From: Candidatus Dormiibacterota bacterium | GTDB lineage: Bacteria > Chloroflexota > Dormibacteria > Aeolococcales > Aeolococcaceae | DNA length: 6,509 bases | NCBI GenBank assembly: GCA_003170875.1 | Contig: PMYJ01000175.1 | Span: 656-7,164, forward strand | Direction of reading: 5' to 3' | Shown: positions 1-5,887 of the stretch, piece by piece | Numbering within the stretch: position 1 is the first letter of the stretch | Layout: each line of letters begins with the position of its first letter | Made by a program: the position numbers and the translations under genes | The notes under the pieces: generated by a model | What the model was told of the DNA's origin: nothing | Databases searched by the model: none | The model's input: only the letters and a program-made list of their open reading frames with translations

Positions 1-768
1 GGCATCGCCGAGATGGCCGACCTTCCCGAGTCGGTGCGGGCCGTGACCGACCCGCTCGACGCCGTGGGTAACACCACCAAGGCGGTGACCAAGGGGTACG
101 CCATCGGCTCGGCGGGGCTCGCCGCCCTGGTCCTCTTCGCCTCCTACACCAACGTGGTCAACAGCCACCTGAGCGCCGCCCACCTGACCCGCCTCAACTT
201 CGACCTGACCGACGCCACGGTGATCGCCGGCCTCTTCCTCGGCGGCATCATGCCCTTCCTCTTCGGCTCGCTGGCGATGCTCGCCGTGGGGCGGGCGGCC
301 GGGGGAGTCGTCGTCGAGGTCCGCCGCCAGTTCAAGGAGATCCCCGGGATCATGGAGGGGACCGGGCGCCCGGAGTACGCGAAATGCGTAGCCCTGGTCA
401 CGGCCGCCGCTCAGCGGGAGATGATCATCCCCGCCCTCCTGCCCGTCGCCGCCCCCATCCTCGTCGGCTTCATCTTCGGGCCGGAGGTGCTCGGTGCGAT
501 GCTGCTTGGCGTCATCGTCGTCGGCATCTTCCTGGCCATCCAGATGACGACCGGCGGCGGAGCCTGGGACAACGCGAAGAAGTACATCGAGGACGGTCAC
601 TACGGCGGCAAGGGCAGCGCCACGCACGCCGCGGCGGTCACCGGTGACACCGTCGGGGACCCCAACAAGGACACCGCCGGGCCGGCCATCAACCCCATGA
701 TCAAGGTGATGAATATCGTGGCCATCCTGCTGGCGCCGGTCATCGCCACTCATCACCTCTTCTTCTAG
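1..768 (+). CDS. hppA: K+-independent proton-pumping membrane pyrophosphatase, C-terminal part (5' truncated by window)
   Basis: An integral membrane enzyme that hydrolyses pyrophosphate and pumps protons across the cytoplasmic membrane. Only the last 255 residues are present; the reading frame is open to base 1, so the gene starts upstream (family members are about 650-800 aa). Visible family motifs, numbered from the window edge, are the GNTTKA signature (about 23-28), MPFLFGSLAM, the cytoplasmic run containing RRQFKEIPGIMEG and PEYAKC, the GGAWDNAKKYIE motif, and the C-terminal GDTVGDPNKDTAGPA substrate-site motif, followed by a last hydrophobic helix ending in HHLFF. Lys27 and Thr30 occupy the two positions that, from published work on this family, separate K+-independent (K/T) from K+-dependent (A/A or A/G) enzymes, so this is the K+-independent H+-pumping class. 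The next gene starts 59 nt downstream with its own -10-like box, so cotranscription is not required. Family assignment is secure. Confidence 0.97.
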   Translation, partial: GIAEMADLPESVRAVTDPLDAVGNTTKAVTKGYAIGSAGLAALVLFASYTNVVNSHLSAAHLTRLNFDLTDATVIAGLFLGGIMPFLFGSLAMLAVGRAAGGVVVEVRRQFKEIPGIMEGTGRPEYAKCVALVTAAAQREMIIPALLPVAAPILVGFIFGPEVLGAMLLGVIVVGIFLAIQMTTGGGAWDNAKKYIEDGHYGGKGSATHAAAVTGDTVGDPNKDTAGPAINPMIKVMNIVAILLAPVIATHHLFF

Positions 769-813
769 CCACCACTTCGTGCGTCCGCGTCACCAGGGCA
801 GGTCCGGGCGCGG

Positions 814-819
814 TATCTT
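814..819 (+). promoter_or_regulatory. Candidate -10 box (TATCTT) of a leaderless promoter for the glycosyltransferase
   Basis: TATCTT ends 8 nt before the ATG at 828, so transcription would begin at or within a few nt of the start codon. No purine-rich Shine-Dalgarno lies in the 20 nt before the ATG. No convincing -35 element is visible at 16-18 nt spacing. The call rests mainly on the same arrangement recurring at the other genes in the window. Confidence 0.45.
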
Positions 820-827
820 CCGATCTG

Positions 828-2045
828 ATGGGTGGGCGCTGGATTCGCAGGCTTGGCCGTGGTGCGGTCCGCGCCGTCGAGGCCAATCCCTGGGACTGGG
901 TGCCCACCCTTGCGGCGGTCCTGCTGATCGTCGGTCTCGCCCTCCGGCTGCACGGCTACACCTCATATCCGCGCTTCGGCGCCAACGAGGACGAGGTCGC
1001 GTGGGCGTGGCTGGGCCAGAGCCTCTGGCTCTACCACTGGCCGGCGTCATGGTCCTACCTTCCTGAGCATCTGCCCGTCACCGCAGTGGCGACGTCGCAG
1101 GGGGTGCTCCTGCCCTGGGTCAGCCCGTGGCTGGACCATCCGCCCCTCTTTGGTCTGCTCGTGGGCGGCGTCGCTCTTCTCGCGGGTGAGCACACGCCGG
1201 CCGAGGTCGGGCCCACCGCGATCCGGCTGGTCCCCATCCTGCTCAGCATCCTCAGCGGCTGGCTCCTCTATCTGCTCGCCGCGCGTCACCTCGGCCGTGC
1301 CACCGCCCTGGTGGCGCTGGCGGTCTTCTGCCTGTCGCCGTGGATGATCAGCGCCAGCCGGCTGGTCGAGAGCGAATGGCTCCTGGCTCCGATGCTGCTC
1401 GGCGTCCTGGTGCTCGCGAGCCATCGCGGCCGGTTTCCCACCGCTCTGCTCCTCGCACTCTGCGTCCTGGCCCCGCTGGTCAAGGTGCCCGGCGTGATCG
1501 TGGGCGCCGCCGGCGCGGTGGCGCTACTCACCGAGCGGCGCTGGGTGGTGGCACCGCTGGCCCTGCTCGGGGCGCCGATCGGCATCGGTCTGTTCGCCGC
1601 CTACGGTGCGGCCGTGGACTGGCACCAATTCGTGCTGGTGTGGCAGGTGCAGTCCGCTCGCCATACCAACCTCATCGCCGGGCAGCAGTTCCTCTTCTCC
1701 GGGGATGTGGGGCTCTGGAACTTCGTGCCGCTCAACGATCCGTTCTGGACGGTGGGGATGGTCGGGCTGGCCGTAATGCTGCTGCGACGTCCCCTGGGCA
1801 CGGAATCGCGGATCCCGCTCGCGTTTGCCGGGTACGCCCTGCTGATGGCCCTGACCGCCGGGACCGAGGGCGCCCAGTACTACGACTGGTACCGCTTCGC
1901 CGTCGACCCCCTCATCTGTATCGGGGTGGGGGATCTGATCGGGCAGAACCTGCCACGGCTCCGTCTGCCGGTCCTTGACCGCCTCCGGGCGCAGATCGAC
2001 GCGCTGCGTGCGCCGCGCCCGGCGGGAGCCGACGCCCCCACCTGA
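828..2045 (+). CDS. GT-C fold membrane glycosyltransferase, GT39/PMT_2 (ArnT-like) family
   Basis: Predicted polytopic membrane protein of 405 aa that probably transfers a sugar from a polyprenyl-phosphate donor on the outer face of the cytoplasmic membrane; acceptor unknown. After a basic N-terminus (RWIRRLGRGAVR, inside-positive) the first helix spans about residues 24-43. It is followed by an outer loop with acidic residues E54-D55-E56 in NEDEVAWAWLGQ, the place where GT39/PMT_2 enzymes carry their catalytic DE pair. DHPPLFGLLVG (103-113) matches the HPP-L motif of the family, and SRLVESE (177-183) resembles the second acidic site. Repeated hydrophobic segments follow to about 370, including YDWYRFAVDPLICIG, like the late R-x-x-x-P helix entry of PMT_2 proteins. 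At 405 aa it is short for the family (often 450-600) and lacks a large soluble C-terminal domain; it ends in a Pro/Ala-rich tail. The ATG at 828 is chosen for the -10-like box 8 nt upstream. The family call is good; the substrate is not determinable. Confidence 0.8.
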   Translation: MGGRWIRRLGRGAVRAVEANPWDWVPTLAAVLLIVGLALRLHGYTSYPRFGANEDEVAWAWLGQSLWLYHWPASWSYLPEHLPVTAVATSQGVLLPWVSPWLDHPPLFGLLVGGVALLAGEHTPAEVGPTAIRLVPILLSILSGWLLYLLAARHLGRATALVALAVFCLSPWMISASRLVESEWLLAPMLLGVLVLASHRGRFPTALLLALCVLAPLVKVPGVIVGAAGAVALLTERRWVVAPLALLGAPIGIGLFAAYGAAVDWHQFVLVWQVQSARHTNLIAGQQFLFSGDVGLWNFVPLNDPFWTVGMVGLAVMLLRRPLGTESRIPLAFAGYALLMALTAGTEGAQYYDWYRFAVDPLICIGVGDLIGQNLPRLRLPVLDRLRAQIDALRAPRPAGADAPT

Positions 2046-2074
2046 GGCCCCCGGGAGCACTTCGTGTGCGGCAC

Positions 2075-2080
2075 TAGACT
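2075..2080 (+). promoter_or_regulatory. Candidate -10 box (TAGACT), leaderless promoter for the acidic hypothetical protein
   Basis: TAGACT fits the TANNNT -10 consensus and ends 6 nt before the GTG at 2087, placing the transcription start at about the start codon. It lies in the 41-nt gap after the glycosyltransferase stop, so this gene can be transcribed on its own. No clear -35 is seen. Confidence 0.45.
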
Positions 2081-2086
2081 GAGGGC

Positions 2087-2431
2087 GTGGACGAGTACGC
2101 GCTCGAGGTCGACTCGCTGCGGCGCACCCTCGCGCGGCTTCGCGTCGAGGAGGCCGCTTCGCCCCTCATCGACGAGTACGAGGTGGAGCTGCGCATCCTG
2201 GTCGCGCTGTACGAGGCGGCCACTCGTACCCTGGAAGCACGCGACGGCGATCCCCGCCTCGCCGGCGCGCTGGCGGGTCTCGGCTTCGGCGAATGGGACC
2301 TCGACAACCTCTATGCCTTCGTCTACGAGGTGGCGATGGAGGTCGACACCGAGGGTCGGGATCTGGCCTCGCTCGTCGGCGAGATGGACTTCCCCGCCCT
2401 GCTGCTGGCGGCGGCAGACGAGCGTCGCTGA
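2087..2431 (+). CDS. Acidic, lysine-free small protein of unknown function (114 aa)
   Basis: I do not recognise this protein. It reads as a soluble, mostly alpha-helical 114-aa polypeptide beginning (V/M)DEYALEVDSLRRTL. It has about 26 Asp/Glu against 11 Arg, and no Lys, His, Cys or Gln, giving a strongly negative net charge. No signal peptide or membrane segment is visible. The N-terminal part (residues 1-35) has heptad-like hydrophobic spacing and could be a helical hairpin or short coiled coil; GFGEWDLDNLYAFVYEV (about 65-81) is the aromatic-rich, most conserved-looking stretch. The GTG start is supported by a TAGACT box 6 nt upstream and by the position between two genes. The other long frames across it are poorer in coding character (Arg/Ser/Pro-rich). 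It ends 25 nt short of the convergent flavoenzyme gene. It looks like a real gene; function unknown. Confidence 0.7.
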   Translation: MDEYALEVDSLRRTLARLRVEEAASPLIDEYEVELRILVALYEAATRTLEARDGDPRLAGALAGLGFGEWDLDNLYAFVYEVAMEVDTEGRDLASLVGEMDFPALLLAAADERR

Positions 2432-2450
2432 CCCGAGCCGGGAGCGGGTC
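2430..2450. terminator. Possible hairpin between two convergent genes
   Basis: GACCCG at 2430-2435 and CGGGTC at 2445-2450 form a 6-bp perfect inverted repeat with a 9-nt loop. It overlaps the stop codon of the acidic small protein and sits 6 nt from the stop codon of the convergent flavoenzyme gene. There is no T-tract on either side, so it is a weak candidate for a bidirectional terminator and may be a chance GC-rich hairpin. Confidence 0.3.
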
Positions 2451-2456
2451 CGCCCT

Positions 2457-3866
2457 TCAGCCGTTCCCGACCGCGGCGGGACCGGACTCGGGAAGCTTGA
2501 TGCCGGGGTTGAGCACGCCGCCCGGGTCGTATCGCTGCTTCACCCGGCGCATCAATCCCATCCCCGCAGTTCCGAGCTGCCGCTCCGCGTAGGCGAGCTT
2601 GGTGGTGCCCACCCCGTGCTCGCCGGAGAGGGAGCCTCCCATCTCGAGCACGGTTTCGAAGAGGTCCACCGCGGCCGCGTCGCCCCGGGCACGCTCCCCG
2701 GGAAGGCGGGGGTCGATGAGGAAGGTGACGTGGAGGTTGCCGTCCCCGAGGTGGCCGAAGTTGACCACCGGAAGCCGGTGACGGATGCCGATCCCCTCGG
2801 TCCGTGCCACCAGCTCGGCGATCCGGTCGCGGGGGACGACGACGTCCTCGTTGATCTTGCCGACCATCACCGTCGCCACTGCGGCGCTGACGGCCTTGCG
2901 GATCTCCCACAGCCGCGTGGCATCCGCAGAGTCGGCGGCCCGGTCCAGATGGACGGCGCCGGCTGAGCTGAGCGCGGACCCGGCAGCCTCGACCTCCGCT
3001 CTCACCGCGGCCTCCTCGCCCTCCAGCTCCACCAGGACCAGCGCCGCGCCGCGAGGCACCTCCACGATCCCCGTCCGGGCGACGGCCTCGAGGGCGCTCC
3101 TGTCGAGGAACTCCAGTGCGGCAGGCACCATCCCCTGACGGGCGATCTCCGCGACGGCCCCGAAGGCGGCCTCCAAACCGGCGAACCTGCCCGCGAGGGT
3201 CGCCCGCGCCGCCGGCGACGGGAGGAGGCGGAGCACGACCTCGGTGATCACAGCGAGGGTGCCCTCGGAGCCCGCCAGCAGTCCGAGCAGGGGAGGGGCA
3301 TCCGATCTCCCGCTCGCCTCGCCGAGCTGCACGATCTCGCCGTCGCCGAGCACCGCGGTGGCGCCCACCAGGAAGTCGGCGGTGGTGCCGTAGCGGAAGG
3401 CGTGAGGCCCGGCGGCGTTGCAGGCGACATTGCCGCCGATCGTGCTGGTGGTCGCCGACCCGGGATCGGGTGGGTAGTGGAGGCCGGCCGCGGCGGCGCG
3501 CCGGTGGATGGCGGCCGTCACCACCCCGGCCTCGGCGCGGAGGCGCTGCCCCTCCACCTCGAGACCGAGGACGCGGTTCATCCGGCAGAGGTTGAGGATC
3601 ACTCCACCGTGGAGGGCGACGGCTCCGCCCGCATAGCCGGTGCCCGCGCCTCGGGGTACGACGGGCAGCCCGTGGCGGGCGCAGACCCGCACGACTCCGC
3701 TCACCTCCTCCGTGGTCGCCGGGAGGACGACCGCGTCCGGCACGCGCCGCTCCCCCGACGCGCCGAAGGCGTCAAAGGCGTAGGCGGCGAGATCCGCCGG
3801 ACGGGTGTGGAGATGGGCCGCGCCGACCTGTCGCTCCAGGTCATGACGAGCCCCGGTCGAGAGCAT
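2457..3866 (-). CDS. FAD-linked D-2-hydroxyacid dehydrogenase (GlcD / D-lactate dehydrogenase-like)
   Basis: A 469-aa flavoenzyme of the vanillyl-alcohol oxidase/PCMH superfamily, the usual length for GlcD-type proteins. The N-terminal FAD-binding domain (about 40-215) shows PDAVVLPATTEEV, the PRGAGTGYAGGA pyrophosphate-binding loop (71-82), PPDPGSATTSTIGGNVACNAAGP (132-154, here in pieces: PPDPGS, TIGGNVACN) and GSEGTLAVITEV (199-210). The C-terminal FAD-oxidase domain shows WEIRKA (320-325), EDVVVP (340-345), the metal/substrate motif GHLGDGNLH (371-379), SGEHGVG (414-420), and the terminal DPGGVLNPGIKLP. These enzymes oxidise glycolate, D-lactate or similar 2-hydroxyacids and pass electrons to an Fe-S partner or the quinone pool. 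No glcE/glcF-like partner is in the window, so the substrate stays open. No signal peptide is seen; it is probably cytoplasmic or peripheral. The ATG at 3866 is supported by a -10-like box 7 nt upstream. The gene diverges from mrp and converges on the acidic small protein. Confidence 0.92.
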   Translation of the reverse strand: MLSTGARHDLERQVGAAHLHTRPADLAAYAFDAFGASGERRVPDAVVLPATTEEVSGVVRVCARHGLPVVPRGAGTGYAGGAVALHGGVILNLCRMNRVLGLEVEGQRLRAEAGVVTAAIHRRAAAAGLHYPPDPGSATTSTIGGNVACNAAGPHAFRYGTTADFLVGATAVLGDGEIVQLGEASGRSDAPPLLGLLAGSEGTLAVITEVVLRLLPSPAARATLAGRFAGLEAAFGAVAEIARQGMVPAALEFLDRSALEAVARTGIVEVPRGAALVLVELEGEEAAVRAEVEAAGSALSSAGAVHLDRAADSADATRLWEIRKAVSAAVATVMVGKINEDVVVPRDRIAELVARTEGIGIRHRLPVVNFGHLGDGNLHVTFLIDPRLPGERARGDAAAVDLFETVLEMGGSLSGEHGVGTTKLAYAERQLGTAGMGLMRRVKQRYDPGGVLNPGIKLPESGPAAVGNG

Positions 3867-3873
3867 GTCAGGG

Positions 3874-3879
3874 ATTCTG
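3874..3879 (-). promoter_or_regulatory. Candidate -10 box (CAGAAT), leaderless promoter for the FAD-linked dehydrogenase
   Basis: Read on the minus strand, CAGAAT (one mismatch to TANNNT) ends 7 nt before the ATG at 3866, with no Shine-Dalgarno between. It forms one half of the 114-nt divergent region shared with mrp. It is the weakest of the -10 boxes in the window. Confidence 0.35.
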
Positions 3880-3965
3880 AACGTCGGGGAGATCGCACAG
3901 GGGCGGGCGGTGGCAGAGCTGGTCCGGCGGCTCCCGGTCCGAACGGGCCCGCGAATGGCCGCGGC

Positions 3966-3971
3966 TATACT
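3966..3971 (+). promoter_or_regulatory. -10 box (TATACT), leaderless promoter for mrp
   Basis: TATACT is one base from the sigma-70-type consensus TATAAT and ends 9 nt before the ATG at 3981, leaving essentially no 5' untranslated region. No Shine-Dalgarno is present. The surrounding CGGCTATAC (3962-3970) recurs on the minus strand at 5216-5224, upstream of the candidate microORF. No recognisable -35 is seen at normal spacing. Confidence 0.6.
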
Positions 3972-3980
3972 CGATCACCG

Positions 3981-5093
3981 ATGGCCCAGTCCCCGACGAT
4001 CGCCGCCATCGAGCAGGCGCTCAGCACGGTGATGGAGCCGGAGCTCCATCGCGACATCGTCAGCCTGCACATGGTCAAGGACATCCGCTGCGAGGGCGGG
4101 GCGGTGTCGCTCAAGGTCGTCCTGACCACCCCGGCGTGCCCGCTCACGGGCCGGATCGAGACCGACATCCGGGCCGCCCTGGTCGACCAGGTGCCCGGCG
4201 TGGAGTCCGTCTCGGTCGCCTGGGACAGCAACGTCACCTCGGCAGCCCGCGGGCTGCCCGGACGCCAGGAGATCCCCGGGGTCAAGAACATCGTGGCCGT
4301 CAGCGCCGGCAAGGGCGGGGTGGGCAAGACCACGGTGAGCGTCAACGTGGCGATCGCGCTGGCCCAGGCCGGTGCCCGGGTCGGCCTTCTTGATGCAGAC
4401 ATCTATGGCCCGAACGTGCCGATCATGATGGGCCTCCACGACCAGCCCCAGGCCGGGGAGTCGGGAAAGATGCTGCCGCTCTCCGCCTTCGGCATCGAGG
4501 TGGTGAGCTTCGGCACCATTCTCAAGCCGGGCCAGCCGGTGATGTGGCGCGGCCCGATGCTGGCCAAGGCGATGCGGGAGTTCCTCTACGAGGTGGAGTG
4601 GGGCCCACTCGACTACCTGGTGATCGACCTGCCGCCTGGAACCGGCGACATCCAGATCAGCCTGGCCCAGTCCATCCCGCTGACCGGGGCGGTCATCGTG
4701 ACCACCCCCCAGGACGTGTCGATCGCCGACGTCAGCCGCGGCATTCAGATGTTTGCCCAGCTCCGCCTCCCAGTGCTCGGGGTCATCGAGAACATGAGCG
4801 GCTTCATCTGCCCCCATTGCGGGGAGCGCACCGACATCTTCGGCTCCGGCGGAGGCCGCGAGCTCGCCGAGCGCAACGGGCTGCGCTTCCTTGGCGCGAT
4901 CCCGCTCGACCCCGGAGTCCGGGTCGGCGGAGGCGACGGCCAGCCGCTGATGGTGGCAGCCCCCACCTCGTTGACGGGCCGCATCTTCCGAGGTGTGGCC
5001 GAGCTGATCGCCGCCGAGGTCAGCAAGGAGAACTACGCGGCCACCGGCGGCCCCCAGATGCCGAGCGCGCCGAGGATCCCGATCCGAGGCTGA
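3981..5093 (+). CDS. mrp: Mrp/ApbC (NBP35-like) P-loop ATPase, Fe-S cluster carrier
   Basis: A 370-aa cytoplasmic protein that binds and delivers Fe-S clusters to apo-proteins, using ATP. Residues about 5-82 form the N-terminal MIP18/DUF59 domain, with the conserved Cys in TTPACPLTG (Cys53). The nucleotide-binding domain starts near 100. It has the deviant Walker A SAGKGGVGKTT (Lys111 as signature lysine, Lys116 in the P-loop), LLDADIYGPN (137-145), MWRGPM (188-193), and the Walker B/switch stretch VIDLPPGTGD (214-223). ENMSGFICPHCG (270-281) carries the CxxC pair Cys277/Cys280 that bridges the cluster at the dimer interface in this family, followed by DIFGSGGG. Length and domain order are normal. 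The frame stays open far upstream (to about 3402), but family homology begins at this ATG and a TATACT box lies 9 nt before it, so the longer start is rejected. No other Fe-S assembly genes are in the window; mrp genes often stand alone. Confidence 0.96.
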   Translation: MAQSPTIAAIEQALSTVMEPELHRDIVSLHMVKDIRCEGGAVSLKVVLTTPACPLTGRIETDIRAALVDQVPGVESVSVAWDSNVTSAARGLPGRQEIPGVKNIVAVSAGKGGVGKTTVSVNVAIALAQAGARVGLLDADIYGPNVPIMMGLHDQPQAGESGKMLPLSAFGIEVVSFGTILKPGQPVMWRGPMLAKAMREFLYEVEWGPLDYLVIDLPPGTGDIQISLAQSIPLTGAVIVTTPQDVSIADVSRGIQMFAQLRLPVLGVIENMSGFICPHCGERTDIFGSGGGRELAERNGLRFLGAIPLDPGVRVGGGDGQPLMVAAPTSLTGRIFRGVAELIAAEVSKENYAATGGPQMPSAPRIPIRG

Positions 5094-5101
5094 GGTTTCC
5101 C

Positions 5102-5128
5102 CCGGCCGTGCCGATCCCCGGCTGCCGG
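5102..5128. terminator. Hairpin between mrp and the convergent microORF, possible bidirectional terminator
   Basis: An outer stem pairs CCGGC (5102-5106) with GCCGG (5124-5128), and an inner stem pairs GCCG (5110-5113) with CGGC (5119-5122), with a small internal bulge. It begins 9 nt after the mrp stop and ends directly against the stop codon of the minus-strand microORF. On the plus strand it is followed by a pyrimidine-rich but T-poor tract (CTACTTGTCCTCTTCC), so intrinsic termination would be of atypical type. The position fits the shared end of two convergent units. Confidence 0.4.
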
Positions 5129-5176
5129 CTACTTGTCCTCTTCCTCTTCCTCGTCGTCCAGGTGCGTGGCACTCAC
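5129..5176 (-). CDS. Candidate 15-aa acidic microprotein with a perfect Shine-Dalgarno
   Basis: On the minus strand a GTG at 5176 opens a 15-codon frame, (M)SATHLDDEEEEEDK, ending in TAG. It is preceded by AGAAGGAGGT (5192-5183), a near-complete match to the 16S anti-Shine-Dalgarno, with 6 nt to the GTG: ideal spacing, and the only strong ribosome site in the window. A TATACA box (5220-5215) about 39 nt before the GTG would give an mRNA leader of roughly 32 nt, unlike the leaderless genes around it. The stop codon abuts a hairpin shared with convergent mrp. It lies 139 nt downstream of the dCMP deaminase on the same strand, so read-through is also possible. The peptide has 8 acidic residues among its last 9 and no hydrophobic core. 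I know no family that it matches. The pyrimidine-rich plus-strand tract that produces the Glu run could be coincidental; the ribosome site is the main evidence. Confidence 0.5.
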   Translation of the reverse strand: MSATHLDDEEEEEDK

Positions 5177-5182
5177 GGGCGG

Positions 5183-5192
5183 ACCTCCTTCT
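5183..5192 (-). promoter_or_regulatory. Strong Shine-Dalgarno (AGAAGGAGGT) before the 15-codon microORF
   Basis: The ten bases read AGAAGGAGGT on the minus strand. The next start codon is GTG after 6 nt; no ATG or other start lies at usable spacing in another frame. Nothing else in the window resembles it, so its placement argues for a translated frame here. Confidence 0.6.
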
Positions 5193-5214
5193 GTGGTGGG
5201 TGGGGCTGCCTCCC

Positions 5215-5220
5215 TGTATA
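5215..5220 (-). promoter_or_regulatory. Candidate -10 box (TATACA) upstream of the microORF
   Basis: On the minus strand TATACA sits in the 9-base context CGGCTATAC, identical to the context of the mrp -10 box. It predicts a transcript starting near 5208, with about 32 nt before the GTG at 5176. The last base is A rather than the conserved T, which lowers confidence. Confidence 0.35.
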
Positions 5221-5315
5221 GCCGATCGGGGCGTGCCCGTGCCCTCGAGGGTGCGCCGCCATCCTGGCGACCGTGGCCGGCTGGTGGTCAGTCCGACGCC
5301 GTGCCGGGGGCGGAC
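5221..5315. other. Intergenic stretch between deaminase stop and microORF promoter, no gene seen
   Basis: No convincing reading frame on either strand. It contains the exact palindrome CCCTCGAGGG (5242-5251), which as plus-strand RNA extends to a 7-bp stem with a UCGA loop when G-U pairs are allowed (5238-5255). It also contains AGTCCG (5290-5295) repeated inverted as CGGACT (5311-5316), directly at the deaminase stop codon. The second pair could help end the deaminase transcript but lacks a T-tract. Read-through into the microORF cannot be excluded. Confidence 0.3.
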
Positions 5316-5873
5316 TCAGCCGCGGCTGAAGGCGGAGAAGAGGTCCCCGGTGTCCATGCCCGGGTCGCCGACCTGGGAGAAGACCCGGAAGCGGGCGCGC
5401 AGCGCCGCGTACTGCTGAGCCAGGCCCGGGTCGTGGTACGCCTCGACCGGGTCCCAGGGATGGAGAAAGCGGACCTCCTCGATGCCGGCCTGGAGCAGCT
5501 CTTTGAGGCAGCCGAAGCACGGCTGCATGGTCGAGGTGATGGAGGCGCCGAGGGTTTGCTGGCCGAAGCGGGCGCCGGTGAGCAAGGCGTTCTGCTCGGC
5601 GTGGACGCAGATGCAGACGTCGTAGGCGCCGCCACGAAGGCTCGTGTCGAGGTCACGCTGGGCGCAGCGCCGACAGCCGCCCTCGGTGCAGTTGGGCATG
5701 CCGAAGGGTGTCCCGTTGTACCCAGTGCTGAGGACGCGGTCCTCGCGCGTGATCACCGCCCCCACCCGGCGGCCCAGGCAGTCGGCCCGGCTCCGGGCGG
5801 CGATCGCCAGGATCAGGAAGTACGTCTGCTTGTCGGGGCGGCGCGGACGGGCTGGCGTGGGCGTGTCAGTCAT
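5316..5873 (-). CDS. Deoxycytidylate (dCMP) deaminase, ComEB-like
   Basis: A 185-aa zinc enzyme of the cytidine/deoxycytidylate deaminase superfamily that converts dCMP to dUMP, the thymidylate synthase substrate; cytoplasmic. The catalytic zinc motif is C-V-HAE (His91, Glu93) with the second half PCFGC (Pro118, Cys119, Cys122). VGAVITREDRVLSTGYNGTP (37-56, with STGYNGTP as the family signature) and the Cys-rich NCTEGGCRRC (61-70) are typical of dCMP deaminases; the extra cysteines belong to a second, structural zinc site in characterised members. The N-terminal tail of about 14 residues is Pro/Arg-rich and probably disordered. The C-terminus after about 145 (DPVEAYHDPGLAQQY and on) extends past the catalytic core. 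The length is normal to slightly long. The ATG at 5873 is supported by a TACGCT box 8 nt upstream with no Shine-Dalgarno. The enzyme could also be annotated as a ComE operon protein 2 homologue; no competence genes are nearby, so a nucleotide-salvage role is preferred. Confidence 0.92.
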   Translation of the reverse strand: MTDTPTPARPRRPDKQTYFLILAIAARSRADCLGRRVGAVITREDRVLSTGYNGTPFGMPNCTEGGCRRCAQRDLDTSLRGGAYDVCICVHAEQNALLTGARFGQQTLGASITSTMQPCFGCLKELLQAGIEEVRFLHPWDPVEAYHDPGLAQQYAALRARFRVFSQVGDPGMDTGDLFSAFSRG

Positions 5874-5881
5874 CGCTGGGC

Positions 5882-5887
5882 AGCGTA
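5882..5887 (-). promoter_or_regulatory. Candidate -10 box (TACGCT), leaderless promoter for the dCMP deaminase
   Basis: On the minus strand TACGCT (TANNNT) ends 8 nt before the ATG at 5873. A TTGACC-like hexamer lies upstream (5916-5911), but the 23-nt spacing is too long for a standard -35. The 51 nt between this start and the tRNA must also hold the divergent tRNA promoter. Confidence 0.4.

Noticed and set aside
773..2066. CACTTCGTG occurring after both the pyrophosphatase stop (773-781) and the glycosyltransferase stop (2058-2066)
   Set aside because: A 9-mer repeat is expected many times by chance in 6.5 kb, and its distance to the downstream -10 boxes differs (32 versus 8 nt), so it is not a shared -35 or operator.
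2064..2966. Plus-strand frame of 300 codons
   Set aside because: Arg/Ser/Trp-rich shadow running out of frame over the acidic small protein and antisense over the flavoenzyme; typical of high-GC DNA where stop codons are rare.
3402..3980. Upstream extension of the mrp frame by 193 codons
   Set aside because: It is antisense to the FAD-linked dehydrogenase, has no family similarity, and mrp homology begins at the ATG at 3981 behind a TATACT box.
3975..4817. Minus-strand frame of 280 codons opposite mrp
   Set aside because: His/Gly/Asp-rich antisense shadow of a clearly coding gene, with no recognisable motif.
5242..5251. Perfect palindrome CCCTCGAGGG as an operator
   Set aside because: Ten-base GC-rich palindromes are frequent at this composition; it is not positioned on a promoter of a normal gene and no second copy was seen.
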